From NCBI RefSeq assembly GCF_007676755.1, contig NZ_VEBK01000004.1, forward strand, positions 177,656 through 241,655: DNA of 64,000 nucleotides, in the 5' to 3' direction. Origin of the DNA: Bacillus sp. FJAT-22090 (GTDB taxonomy: Bacteria > Bacillota > Bacilli > Bacillales_A > Planococcaceae). This document shows positions 1 through 7,692 of this stretch, piece by piece. Position 1 is the stretch's first letter; every line of letters starts with the position of its first letter. Made by a program: the position numbers and the translations under genes. The notes under the pieces are model-generated. The model was given only the letters and a program-made list of their open reading frames with translations. It did no database searches and was not told the DNA's origin.

Positions 1-22
1 GCTCTTAATTGCTAATCAATTA

Positions 23-973
23 TTAGATTGTAACCTTGCTCAATGACTTATTTAGTAAAAATAATACTTTTTCATTGAAGAGAGATGGAGCAATCCGAGA
101 CATTTCATCAATTGTTTTATATTGTATTAGATTAAATTGAGGATGGTTTTCGATGCCTCTTAAAATACTGTTCATGACTTCGTGTGCTTTTGGATTCATC
201 ATTATATCGGAAAATGTACATTCTGTAGAAAAAGTACCACTAACCTTTGGCAACTCTTCTATTGTGACATTTTGTACATTTGGCATCGCAAACCAATCCG
301 TAATAGAGTATATGTCTATTTCTACAGGTTCTAGAGCACTAGGCGCTTCAGATTTTGATTCTGTAGATTGATTTGGTTCCGGATTTACTTCAGTTATTGG
401 AGCAGATTCTACGCTACCTCCCTTTTCGGTTGCAGGAGTAGCTTCTGGGTTAGGTGTCGGAGTAGGTATAACTGGTTCTTGTGCTATTGGCACTTCTGGA
501 TTAGGTATCGGAACTAGTTTCAATTCCGTAGCTTGTCCATCCATTTGCGCTTTCGCTTGATTTATAATTGCATCCAGGTTTGCTAATACCGCTGCTTCCT
601 GTTCACTGTTATCGATTTTCATGCCTACTTTCAAGTTGTTTGCGTATTCTTGCAATGCTGTAATACGGGTTTGTTTTTGAGAAGCGGTGAAATTAGCTAG
701 TTCACTTTGAGCAGTTTTCATTTCTTCTTGTAGGTCTACCTCTAAACTTTTCATAAGGCGATCAGTTTCTAATGCAACTGCACCATCAATTTCTTGAACC
801 GACTCTTCTTTTTTATTATTAAACCAATTTGTGAGTAATCCTTGGATATCTTGATCAGCTAAAGCGGTTTTTACGCCACTTCCGAGGCTGATACTTAAGA
901 ATAAAACCCCTGAAATAATCGTGATTTTTTTTAATGTTCTCGTTTTTTTATATTTCTCGACTCTACTTAGCAT
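23..973 (-). CDS. secreted coiled-coil protein with Pro-rich linker and C-terminal helical domain
   Basis: Function unknown. The protein has 316 residues. A basic N-terminus and hydrophobic stretch (about residues 16-39, ending ALA) look like a signal peptide. After it comes the motif TNWFNNKK (about 48-55), then an Ala/Gln/Glu-rich helical region to about 150, then a Pro/Glu/Thr/Ser linker (about 153-215). The last 75 residues (ITDWFAMPNV, then NPKAHEVMNSI, then SRIAPSLFNEKVL) resemble the small helical domain found at the C-termini of some secreted carbohydrate-active enzymes; I recognise this by pattern only. The start has GGAGG eight bases upstream. It is the last of four co-directional genes of the same general design and is the only one with the extra C-terminal domain. 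An extracellular or cell-wall role is inferred. Confidence 0.75.
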   Translation of the reverse strand: MLSRVEKYKKTRTLKKITIISGVLFLSISLGSGVKTALADQDIQGLLTNWFNNKKEESVQEIDGAVALETDRLMKSLEVDLQEEMKTAQSELANFTASQKQTRITALQEYANNLKVGMKIDNSEQEAAVLANLDAIINQAKAQMDGQATELKLVPIPNPEVPIAQEPVIPTPTPNPEATPATEKGGSVESAPITEVNPEPNQSTESKSEAPSALEPVEIDIYSITDWFAMPNVQNVTIEELPKVSGTFSTECTFSDIMMNPKAHEVMNSILRGIENHPQFNLIQYKTIDEMSRIAPSLFNEKVLFLLNKSLSKVTI

Positions 974-996
974 TTTGATTCCTCCAATTAGAAGAA

Positions 997-1024
997 TAAG
1001 AACCTCTAATGGTCGAGGTTCTTA
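997..1024 (-). terminator. hairpin between two secreted-protein genes
   Basis: A 10-bp perfect inverted repeat (997-1006 with 1015-1024, 8-nt loop) lies between the stop of the 1049-1816 gene and the ribosome binding site of the next gene. The following T-tract is weak, so it may be a partial terminator or an mRNA-stability hairpin inside the cluster. Confidence 0.5.
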
Positions 1025-1048
1025 TAGAATATTATTTGCAAGATAGAA

Positions 1049-1816
1049 TTAAATTCCGTCTACTAAGTCCTTCATTTCTTTCTTAGCAATTTGTTCTAAC
1101 CCCTCTGCTTGACCCATGATTATTCGATTATGACCAGCAACTAATTTAGTTGTTGTTAAATTGATATTTTTAATTAGTATATTTATTTTCGTATCAATTA
1201 CACCTTTAAGTTCATTAACCGTCGCAGTCGATTTTGATTCCAATTCTATTTGGAGATCTAGCTTCGCATCGGCAATTGCCTTTTTCAACTCATCAACAGC
1301 AGAAGCGGTTGATGCTTTTATTTCTTTTTGTACAAATGCTAAAGCTTCTGCACCTTCAGTATTTGTATGTTTTAACATTTCTGCTTCGGCTGAATTTAAC
1401 GCTTCATCTGCTGCTGAGTTAATCTTATTTTTTGCTGCGTCTGAGAGTGTTTTGAATTGGCTGTCCATATAGCCTTCTATTTTTGCCTTTTCACCTTTAA
1501 TAGCATCAATATGTTCATTCTTTTGATCATTAATGTTTTTACTTTTATCTGCTATTTGCTTTGCTGCTCCCTCATCAATTTTCTTTGTTGCATTTTCCTT
1601 TAAATCTTTGACCTCTGTAGCAAAACCATCGAGTTTATCTTTTTGATATGCTTGATAGTTGGTTTCAACATTTGCAGAGGTTTTTCCAAATTGCACATCA
1701 TACCAAGCTTTAATCTTAATTCCTGCATCAGAAGCACCGAATGCTACTCCGGATCCTGCGAATAGTGTTACTGCAACTGTTCCTGCGATGACTTTTCCTT
1801 TTACTGTTTTAATCAT
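1049..1816 (-). CDS. secreted coiled-coil protein, WYDxxF family (paralogue)
   Basis: Function unknown. The protein has 255 residues: a signal peptide (MIKTVKGKVIAGTVAVTLF, probably cleaved near AFGA-SDAG), then the motif IKAWYDVQF (about 34-42), then almost continuous Ala/Lys/Glu/Asp-rich helix with heptad character to the end. There are no cysteines and no sortase or lipobox motif, so it is probably released or held by protein contacts. The GGGAGATATATAA ribosome site fixes the ATG. It is clearly related to the next gene (1878-2657): same signal sequence layout, same WYDxQF motif, and the shared segment TxEGxEAL followed by an NEIDKA/KEIKAS-like stretch near residue 155. Confidence 0.8.
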   Translation of the reverse strand: MIKTVKGKVIAGTVAVTLFAGSGVAFGASDAGIKIKAWYDVQFGKTSANVETNYQAYQKDKLDGFATEVKDLKENATKKIDEGAAKQIADKSKNINDQKNEHIDAIKGEKAKIEGYMDSQFKTLSDAAKNKINSAADEALNSAEAEMLKHTNTEGAEALAFVQKEIKASTASAVDELKKAIADAKLDLQIELESKSTATVNELKGVIDTKINILIKNINLTTTKLVAGHNRIIMGQAEGLEQIAKKEMKDLVDGI

Positions 1817-1877
1817 TTATATATCTCCCTTAGTTTATTGTTGTGGTTGAGTAATTCTTCTTGGCATTAGTTCTCTA

Positions 1878-2657
1878 TTATTTTCCATTTATTAATTCTT
1901 TAACACGTTCCTCTAATTTCAGCTTAGATGCGGCTTCTAGTTCTCCAGCTTTTTTATTAATTGCATCTTGATGTGCTGCTACTAATTGTTCAGTTTTGGT
2001 AGTTATCAAACCAAGAATTCTAGTAATCTCATCATCCACAGTTTTATTAATTGATTCAATAGTAGCCCCACTTTTTTTATCTAATAGAGTTTTCAAATGA
2101 GCTTTTGTATCATTTATTTCTTTTTCAAGTTCTGATAATGCATTATTTGTAGCTTTATCAATTTCGTTATTCAAAAATTTTAGGGCTTCTTTTCCCTCAG
2201 CACTTGTATGTTTATTTAAATCATATTCAGCTAAACCATAAGCAACCTTACTCGTTGTTTTTAGCGCTGAATTAGCTTTATCTTCAATTTTTCTAAACTC
2301 ATTTTCTATATTATTTTCTATTTCTTCTTTTTTAGTTTTAACTGAATTTATATATTTATCCTTTTCTACATTTATACTATCTGTAGCGGTAGTAGTAGCA
2401 AAATCTCTAGTTGTATTAATATCTGTCGTTGCATCCTCTTTCAAGTTTTGAGTCTCTTTTCCAAACTCTAAGAACTTTTCCACAGAATGTTTCCCTGTTG
2501 TTGTAGCTACCTCAATACTTGCTTTTCTGAATTGGGAGTCATACCAGCTCTTCAATCCAGCACCCGCATCTGTAGCACCGAATGCTACTCCCGTACCAGA
2601 TAATAGTCCTACTACTACTGTTCCTGCAATTACTTTACGTTTTACTGTTTTTTTCAA
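1878..2657 (-). CDS. secreted coiled-coil protein, WYDxxF family (paralogue)
   Basis: Function unknown. The protein has 259 residues with a TTG start behind AAGGGAGATATTTAA. Signal peptide KRKVIAGTVVVGLLSGTGVAFGA, then LKSWYDSQFRKAS (about 35-47), then a long charged helical region that contains TSAEGKEALKFL. It is a close paralogue of the downstream 1049-1816 gene along its full length, so the pair probably arose by tandem duplication. It is rich in Thr/Lys/Glu and lacks cysteine, as expected for an extended extracellular rod. Its role is not known; a surface or matrix structure is only inference. Confidence 0.8.
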   Translation of the reverse strand: MKKTVKRKVIAGTVVVGLLSGTGVAFGATDAGAGLKSWYDSQFRKASIEVATTTGKHSVEKFLEFGKETQNLKEDATTDINTTRDFATTTATDSINVEKDKYINSVKTKKEEIENNIENEFRKIEDKANSALKTTSKVAYGLAEYDLNKHTSAEGKEALKFLNNEIDKATNNALSELEKEINDTKAHLKTLLDKKSGATIESINKTVDDEITRILGLITTKTEQLVAAHQDAINKKAGELEAASKLKLEERVKELINGK

Positions 2658-2717
2658 TTAAATATCTCCCTTTGATTTGCAATTTTTTGAATGAATTTAT
2701 GATAAATAAATCAGTGC

Positions 2718-3140
2718 TTAATGGCTTAATACATTTGCCAAAATTTCTTCGATATCTTGACGGACATCCTCTTCAATTTCTACCTTGTCCACATATTCAT
2801 CAAAGCTGACCTTCTCCAACTCAGTAACCGTTTCATCTATACGAATTTTAATATCGTTCGACCTAGCCCCGATTCTTGAATTTATTTCTTTGACCTGACC
2901 TTCTAATAAATCAGAAATGATACTAGCAAAACTCTCTTTAGATTCCGTTAAAAAGCCATTCATCTCCTTTAAGACTTCTTTCACACCTATTGAAGTGGCT
3001 TCCTTGAACTTTTCACTCTCCTTCTGAAATGATTGATCATACCATTTAGAAAGGGAGGTGCGTGGCAAGCCACTGGCGTAAATGGTACTAGATCCCAGTA
3101 AAACAAAAAATACTAAAACTATTCCTACAACTTTTTTCAA
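2718..3140 (-). CDS. short secreted coiled-coil protein, WYDxxF family
   Basis: Function unknown. I choose the TTG start at 3140 because AAAGGGGTG sits seven bases upstream. A longer reading to 3182 would put extra charged residues before the signal peptide. The 140-residue product has a signal peptide (LKKVVGIVLVFFVLLGSSTIYA), the motif LSKWYDQSFQKE immediately after cleavage, and about 95 residues of acidic helix ending in a very acidic tail (VEIEEDVRQDIEEI). It is the first gene of the four-gene series and the shortest, as if it held only the N-terminal module of the paralogues. Confidence 0.72.
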   Translation of the reverse strand: MKKVVGIVLVFFVLLGSSTIYASGLPRTSLSKWYDQSFQKESEKFKEATSIGVKEVLKEMNGFLTESKESFASIISDLLEGQVKEINSRIGARSNDIKIRIDETVTELEKVSFDEYVDKVEIEEDVRQDIEEILANVLSH

Positions 3141-3567
3141 CGTTAGCACCCCTTTCCAGTTGCCCTCAACCATTCTATCCATATACCTAAACTTTTATAA
3201 CTAAAATTTTAGAAATAAAAACCTCCCTATAGTTCTATAGTTTATTTTCTACTTCACTTCAAGTTCACGTTTAATTAGATAGTGACAGAAGATTAACATA
3301 ATTATACTTCCGCTAATTTTGCGGTCGATATTTTCTTCATAACTTCTTCTTTTTCTACAAACAAAGTCATAAGCTCTGAGCTTGCGACCAATATTATAGG
3401 TAAATGGTTATAAATATAACGCATTTTTCTTCAAAACATCTTAAAGTTAGTGACTAATTACATAAGTACATTTTTAAAAAACCTTTTAATAATATGCGCA
3501 CCATCCCTTATACCTATTTAATTCACTTCTTTTTACTCACTAAATTTATTTAACCTATTGGTATTAT

Positions 3568-3695
3568 CCAAATCTCTGTTAGTTGTAATTTGGACTAGTT
3601 AAGTTGTAAAATCAGACATCTTAGTTGTAATAGTATAATTCTTCCAGAGGTTTAATGCACAAAAAGCCTCTCACCAAGTAAGGTAGGAAGCTCTA
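3568..3695. repeat. repeat unit copy 1: three AGTTGTAA boxes at 21-bp period plus hairpin
   Basis: AGTTGTAA occurs at 3581, 3602 and 3623, an exact 21-base spacing. TAGTATAATTC and then a hairpin (3665-3692) follow 35 bases after the last box. The arrangement is the same as in copy 2, which has two more boxes. Confidence 0.85.
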
Positions 3696-3732
3696 AAAAG
3701 TTATTTAAACTAATTTCAAACAAACTCATTTT

Positions 3733-3901
3733 ACCAAATCTCTATAGTTGTAAATTTGAGTGGTTTAGTTGTAAAAATCATTCCGTTAGTTGTAATTTTG
3801 ACTGATTTAGTTGTAAAATCGGACGATTTAGTTGTAATAGTATAATTCCCCCAGAAAATTAGTACACAAAAAGCCCCTCACCAGTAAGATGAGGAGCTGT
3901 A
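3733..3901. repeat. repeat unit copy 2: five AGTTGTAA boxes at 21-bp period plus hairpin
   Basis: AGTTGTAA occurs at 3746, 3767, 3788, 3809 and 3830, every step exactly 21 bases, with variable bases between. As in copy 1 the array is flanked by CCAAATCTCT on the left and TAGTATAATTC on the right, then a hairpin 35 bases later. The extra length over copy 1 equals two 21-base units. Confidence 0.88.
3872..3898 (-). terminator. clpP transcription terminator
   Basis: On the minus strand an 11-bp stem with G-U pairs (3872-3882 with 3888-3898, 5-nt loop) is followed by TTTTTG just after the clpP stop. A diverged copy lies at 3665-3692. Confidence 0.8.
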
Positions 3902-3906
3902 GTATA

Positions 3907-4482
3907 TTATACAATTTGATCGATTATCCCATATTCCATCGCTTCTTCTGCTGTCATGAAATAGTCACGGTCGGAGTCTTTGGCGATTTTGTCTATTGTC
4001 TGGCCTGTTCTTTCGGAAAAAATCCGATTAATTCTTTCTTTCATTAAGAGAATGCGTCTAGCACTAATTTCGATATCGCTAGCCTGACCTTGTACTCCTC
4101 CCAGTGGTTGATGAATCATGATTTCGCTGTTTGGCAAGGCAAAGCGTTTTCCTTTTGTACCAGCTACGAGTATTGTTGCTCCGAAAGATGCAGCCAATCC
4201 GGTACAAATCGTGCGCACATCCGGTTTAATAATTTGCATCGTATCGTAAATTGCAAATCCCGCACTTACCGACCCACCTGGGCTATTGATGTATAAGGAA
4301 ATATCCTTTGTTGGATCTTCTGCCTCTAAAAACAACATTTGAGCGACTATATTGTTTGCGACGACGTCATTTATTTCTGATCCTAGGAAAATAATTCGAT
4401 CTTTTAATAATCTCGAATAAATATCATACGAACGTTCTCCACGACTAGTTTGTTCCACTACATACGGAATAAGATTTGACAT
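3907..4482 (-). CDS. clpP: ATP-dependent Clp protease proteolytic subunit (ClpP paralogue)
   Basis: Serine peptidase subunit that forms the double heptamer chamber and works with a Clp/Hsp100 unfoldase in the cytoplasm. The 191 residues match family length. The catalytic triad is visible: Ser99 in GLAASFGA, His124 in MIHQPLGG, Asp173 in DRDYFM. N-terminal [22 protein letters not shown] is typical. It starts 16 bases after the stop of an ECF sigma factor and is followed by a terminator, so the two form an operon. That is not the context of the housekeeping clpP, so this is probably a second, specialised ClpP, perhaps tied to the regulon of the sigma factor. No Clp ATPase or anti-sigma gene is adjacent. 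Confidence 0.95.
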   Translation of the reverse strand: MSNLIPYVVEQTSRGERSYDIYSRLLKDRIIFLGSEINDVVANNIVAQMLFLEAEDPTKDISLYINSPGGSVSAGFAIYDTMQIIKPDVRTICTGLAASFGATILVAGTKGKRFALPNSEIMIHQPLGGVQGQASDIEISARRILLMKERINRIFSERTGQTIDKIAKDSDRDYFMTAEEAMEYGIIDQIV

Positions 4483-4497
4483 TTTTTATCCCCTTTT

Positions 4498-5313
4498 CTA
4501 TGCTATAGCTGAAAATTCCTGCTTCAACCATGCTATCTGCGACAAAAGTGCTGATAGTTCTAATTGATAAAACGGTACGAATAATAATTCGCCATTTTTC
4601 TTTGGAATTGAGATAAGCACATAAGGAGTACTGCCACCCACAAAAGTTTGAAGTCTTGAGGTTGAAGAGGGTAAAGATTCATTTTTGCCAATACGCATAA
4701 ACGATGCGTGTATTTCTTTTTGATAAAGACGTACCACTTCTTCAGGATTTCCATTGTTTAATGCGTTTATATAAGGAAATGATCGATCATCGTCCAACTC
4801 GTAATAGGAGCCAGGAAAATCTAGTTTGGTTAGAGCTTTTCGCGCCCGATGAAGTGCTGCTTTAATAGACCCCTCTGTAACGGAGAGCAAGTCTGCTGTT
4901 TGTTTTGCTGTGTAGCCAAATCCAAATATAAATAATACAATTGCTCTTTGTTTAGCGGTCAATTGGTTAAGCAAGACATTGATTGCTAGACTAAGCGATT
5001 CTGTTGCAGACTTATCTTCTGATTTTATACTGGATAAATCATATTTCATATCCTCTGCAACTTTTCGTTTACGATGTTTATCAATCCATGTATTAGATGC
5101 AATACGATATAAATAGGCTTTTGCCATCTGTTTTGGTTTCTTCATCCAGCTTTCATATGCTTTTAGCAATGTCTCTTGTAATAAATCCTCTCCATCCCAC
5201 TTCGTATTCGCAAGGGATAAACAGTACTTTCTTAAATCGTGCGTATACGGCTGAATAGCCATCTCAAATTCTTCATTCATGTCTATGGGGGTATTTTCAA
5301 CAAGCGGCCGCAT
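4498..5313 (-). CDS. ECF-type RNA polymerase sigma factor with C-terminal extension
   Basis: Sigma-70 family, extracytoplasmic-function type. Region 2 spans about residues 20-90 (LANTKWDGEDLLQETLLKAY, then LYRIASNTWIDKHRKRK) and region 4 about 112-165 (LTAKQRAIVLFIFGFGYTAK, then TEGSIKAALHRARKAL). The remaining 100 residues form an extra domain with predicted mixed alpha/beta character (VVRLYQKEIHASF, then FVPFYQLELSALLSQ), as in ECF factors that carry a SnoaL/NTF2-like C-terminal domain and often need no separate anti-sigma factor. GGAGGG lies upstream of the ATG. It is cotranscribed with clpP. Target promoters cannot be read from the sequence. Confidence 0.9.
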   Translation of the reverse strand: MRPLVENTPIDMNEEFEMAIQPYTHDLRKYCLSLANTKWDGEDLLQETLLKAYESWMKKPKQMAKAYLYRIASNTWIDKHRKRKVAEDMKYDLSSIKSEDKSATESLSLAINVLLNQLTAKQRAIVLFIFGFGYTAKQTADLLSVTEGSIKAALHRARKALTKLDFPGSYYELDDDRSFPYINALNNGNPEEVVRLYQKEIHASFMRIGKNESLPSSTSRLQTFVGGSTPYVLISIPKKNGELLFVPFYQLELSALLSQIAWLKQEFSAIA

Positions 5314-5399
5314 GTTTTCCCTCCTACAAATTTGTCTTTCACTTATATAAACGAAAAAAGTATTTGAAAAGGTACGGTACAGGGATATAAATATGTTAT

Positions 5400-5957
5400 T
5401 TATCGGTACGTATCGTGTATTGGTTGAAACAAGTCCTCTTTCGCGTCTCTTACTACAGAAAAATTATCCACATTATAATGACCATGTAGTATTTTATTGT
5501 GATGATTAATTATTTGCTCAGCAGACAAAATAGCGCTATCTGTAGTAGAGTGTCCATCCCCAACTAATGTGACGTCCAAATGATTTACTGTTGCTGTTCT
5601 CACTGCTGTGTCAATGCAATGCTCAGTTTTACATCCCATTATGACTACATGGTTAATTTCATTTTCCTCCAAGAAACTTTTTAGGCCTGTGCCATAAAAT
5701 GAATTTGTAGCAGCTTTATCAAATACTTTATGTGCAGACGGAATTTTAATATCCCGATGTATTTGAAAACCTTCCCCTTCTCCTTCAGAAACATCTGTAT
5801 CACGTACAAAGACAACTAAAGCCTCTGAATCTCGAGCTTTTTCAATCACTAAATTAATATTTTCCACTAATTCCTCTTTCTTAAAAACACTTTTTTCTTC
5901 CTGGTTTCCTTCAATTAATTCCTCTTGAGCATCAATGATTAGTAAAGCTTGCTTCAA
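5400..5957 (-). CDS. isochorismatase-family cysteine hydrolase
   Basis: Soluble alpha/beta hydrolase of the isochorismatase-like (nicotinamidase-related) family. The start is TTG at 5957 with AAAGGAG eight bases upstream, giving MKQALLIIDAQEELIEG; the ORF can be extended three codons to a GTG that overlaps the ribosome site. Asp in LLIIDAQ, Lys in FDKAATNSFYGT and Cys in GCKTEHCIDTAVRTA fit the D-K-C catalytic triad, and the cis-peptide region KTEHC precedes the Cys. It ends in the usual H-G-H-Y-N region. The substrate is unknown. It stands alone, upstream of and in the same direction as the sigma/clpP pair, with a gap of 86 bases. Confidence 0.9.
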   Translation of the reverse strand: MKQALLIIDAQEELIEGNQEEKSVFKKEELVENINLVIEKARDSEALVVFVRDTDVSEGEGEGFQIHRDIKIPSAHKVFDKAATNSFYGTGLKSFLEENEINHVVIMGCKTEHCIDTAVRTATVNHLDVTLVGDGHSTTDSAILSAEQIINHHNKILHGHYNVDNFSVVRDAKEDLFQPIHDTYR

Positions 5958-6149
5958 ATAAAACACTCCTTTTATTATGAGACTAATTTCCTTGCCTTAA
6001 GCACCTTATTCATTTTGTTTATCATAAAAACCGCCTCCTTTATAGAATAAAATACCATAAAAAAAGGATTTTCACTTGTTCTCTTGGACTTTCGTGAAGG
6101 ATTTTTCATCTAGTTGTTCGAATAATGTAATAATAGAAAGGAGTTAATT

Positions 6150-6806
6150 ATGTTAAGAGAAGAACTGATTTCAACATTAGCGAGTAGCATATTAAAACTA
6201 AAAACCAACCACCCGATTAGAGTGGGGATTAGCGGGATTACAGCTTCAGGAAAAACTACCCTAGCAAATGAGCTAACTAAGGAACTTCAAAGTATGAAGA
6301 AAAATGTAATCAGGACTAGCATAGATAATTTCCATCACCCCAAAAATCATCGATATCGACAAGGAAAAGAATCAGCTATCGGTTACTATGAGGATGCGCA
6401 TGATTATGATTCCTTTAAAGAAAAACTCTTAATTCCCCTAGGTCCTGAAGGAGATCTGCAATTCCAAAGAAGCTCTCTAGACTTAGAAAGGGATGAATAC
6501 GTTCAACCTAAGTTGCAATTAGCACCGAAGGATATGATATTAATTGTGGATGGGACCTTTTTATTTAAAAAGGATTTAATAGATCTATATGATTATAAAA
6601 TATTTGTTAAAACTGACTTTGAGTTAGCTAGAACTAGAGGGGCCAAGAGAGAAGAAAAAAATTTTGGAGGCTACGAGATAGCCCAAGACATGTTTAAAAA
6701 CAGATATCATGCTGCTTGCAAGCTTTACTTGGAACAACATTTACCAGAACTTCACGCGGATGTTGTAGTTCTTAATAATAATTTGAAAAACCCTGCTTTC
6801 GGATAA
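6150..6806 (+). CDS. uridine kinase-like P-loop NTPase
   Basis: Member of the nucleoside/phosphoribulokinase-like P-loop kinases. Walker A GITASGKT is at residues 29-36. The substrate-side segment SIDNFHHPKNHRYRQGKES (about 57-75) and the Walker B-like LIVDGTFLF (about 132-140) are typical of the uridine-kinase-like family in Bacillales. It has 218 residues with AAAGGAG upstream. The exact phosphoryl acceptor is uncertain, and many relatives are annotated only as nucleoside/nucleotide kinase family. Transcribed alone and divergently from the isochorismatase gene, with its own terminator downstream. Confidence 0.85.
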   Translation: MLREELISTLASSILKLKTNHPIRVGISGITASGKTTLANELTKELQSMKKNVIRTSIDNFHHPKNHRYRQGKESAIGYYEDAHDYDSFKEKLLIPLGPEGDLQFQRSSLDLERDEYVQPKLQLAPKDMILIVDGTFLFKKDLIDLYDYKIFVKTDFELARTRGAKREEKNFGGYEIAQDMFKNRYHAACKLYLEQHLPELHADVVVLNNNLKNPAFG

Positions 6807-6820
6807 CCTATTACATCAAT

Positions 6821-6862
6821 AAAGTTACTTGTTTTCAGAAAAAAGAAAACAAGTAACTTTTT
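6821..6862 (+). terminator. intrinsic terminator
   Basis: A perfect 16-bp stem (6821-6836 with 6845-6860) is followed by T residues after the uridine kinase-like gene. The A-run on the other side lets it also serve the converging ABC permease gene. Confidence 0.88.
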
Positions 6863-6903
6863 CTATTTATTTTTACTAAAGAGTTAATACTCCCCTACCC
6901 AGT

Positions 6904-7692
6904 TTAATCTTGCTGGAATTTTTTTTGAGCAATCCAAAAATGTGCAACGAACAATGTGAGCAAAATCCAGATAGACGTGGTCGCTATATTTCCAAATAAA
7001 CTGGAGTCAACTGAACCTGTAAATAGCAAAGTCATTGCATGCTGACTCATTCCCGCTGGATTCACTAAGTCAATTGTGGGATGCAAACCAATTATCATTC
7101 TACAAAGAAGAAGAAACACAATCCCTATCAAAGCAATAACTCCTTGTCCCTTAAAAATGGTACTAATCATCAAGGTGAAAGAGACCATAAAAAGAACCCA
7201 GATTGAATAAATCAGAAGGGCTACAAGCATATGTGAAATAGATACTTCTGTAAAAAGGTAATTAACGTATAAGAACGAAATGAGGTAGCCGAACGCCACA
7301 CTTACAATTACTAATAAATAATTGGATATAATTTTGCCAGTGACATAGGACCAAACCGTTACAGGTCTTGTTAAAATAAATGCAAGCATTCCACTTGTTT
7401 TGTCAGCTTGAATCATCCCCATCATAGAAATGACAATAATCATGATGCCAAGCTGGTCGAACTGAGATCCAAGTGTTGTTGCCAATACTTGTCCCCCTTC
7501 CTGCTGAATCATAGTGGGATCAATCGTAATACCTTGACCTCCGCCAAGTGCTTCCAAAATAGTTGGCAAGTAATATGTTAGCACTGGCTGAGTCATTCCT
7601 AAAAATATGAACACGATTGGCAACCAAACTAGTTTAAAATCACGTAACATTTGTGCAAATTCTTTATTCATCAAGATAAAAAAGGGACTCAT
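6904..7692 (-). CDS. ABC-2 type transporter permease (YxlG-like)
   Basis: Integral membrane subunit of an ABC-2 exporter, 262 residues with about six hydrophobic segments (VWLPIVFIFLGMTQPVLTYY, IMIIVISMMGMIQAD, YLLVIVSVAFGYLISFLYV, LLIYSIWVLFMVSFTLMIS, VIALIGIVFLLLCRMIIG, SIWILLTLFVAHFWI). ILTRPVTVWSYVTGKI is the cytoplasmic coupling region of the family. The start overlaps the stop of the ATPase gene by four bases, so they are translationally coupled. Gene order (small PLDc_N protein, ATPase, permease) equals yxlE-yxlF-yxlG of Bacillus subtilis. Substrate unknown. Confidence 0.9.
   Translation of the reverse strand: MSPFFILMNKEFAQMLRDFKLVWLPIVFIFLGMTQPVLTYYLPTILEALGGGQGITIDPTMIQQEGGQVLATTLGSQFDQLGIMIIVISMMGMIQADKTSGMLAFILTRPVTVWSYVTGKIISNYLLVIVSVAFGYLISFLYVNYLFTEVSISHMLVALLIYSIWVLFMVSFTLMISTIFKGQGVIALIGIVFLLLCRMIIGLHPTIDLVNPAGMSQHAMTLLFTGSVDSSLFGNIATTSIWILLTLFVAHFWIAQKKFQQD

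Larger units (their letters stand above)
3141..3906. other. long intergenic region with duplicated repeat unit
   Basis: No convincing gene is seen in these 766 bases. The right half (3568-3901) is two copies of one unit, each with phased AGTTGTAA boxes followed by a hairpin (see separate entries). The left part, next to the secreted-protein genes, is AT-rich and presumably holds their promoter, but I cannot assign one with confidence. Confidence 0.7.

Noticed and set aside
1161..1472. Plus-strand ORFs inside the secreted coiled-coil genes
   Set aside because: They are hydrophobic shadows of the Ala/Lys/Glu-rich minus-strand genes and lack ribosome sites.
3141..3182. Longer start for the first secreted-protein gene
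   Set aside because: It would place a charged 14-residue segment before the signal peptide and ignore AAAGGGGTG ahead of the TTG at 3140.
3568..3901. CRISPR array
   Set aside because: The repeated box is only 8 bases with 13-base variable spacing; unit length is 21 bases, far too short, and there are no cas genes.
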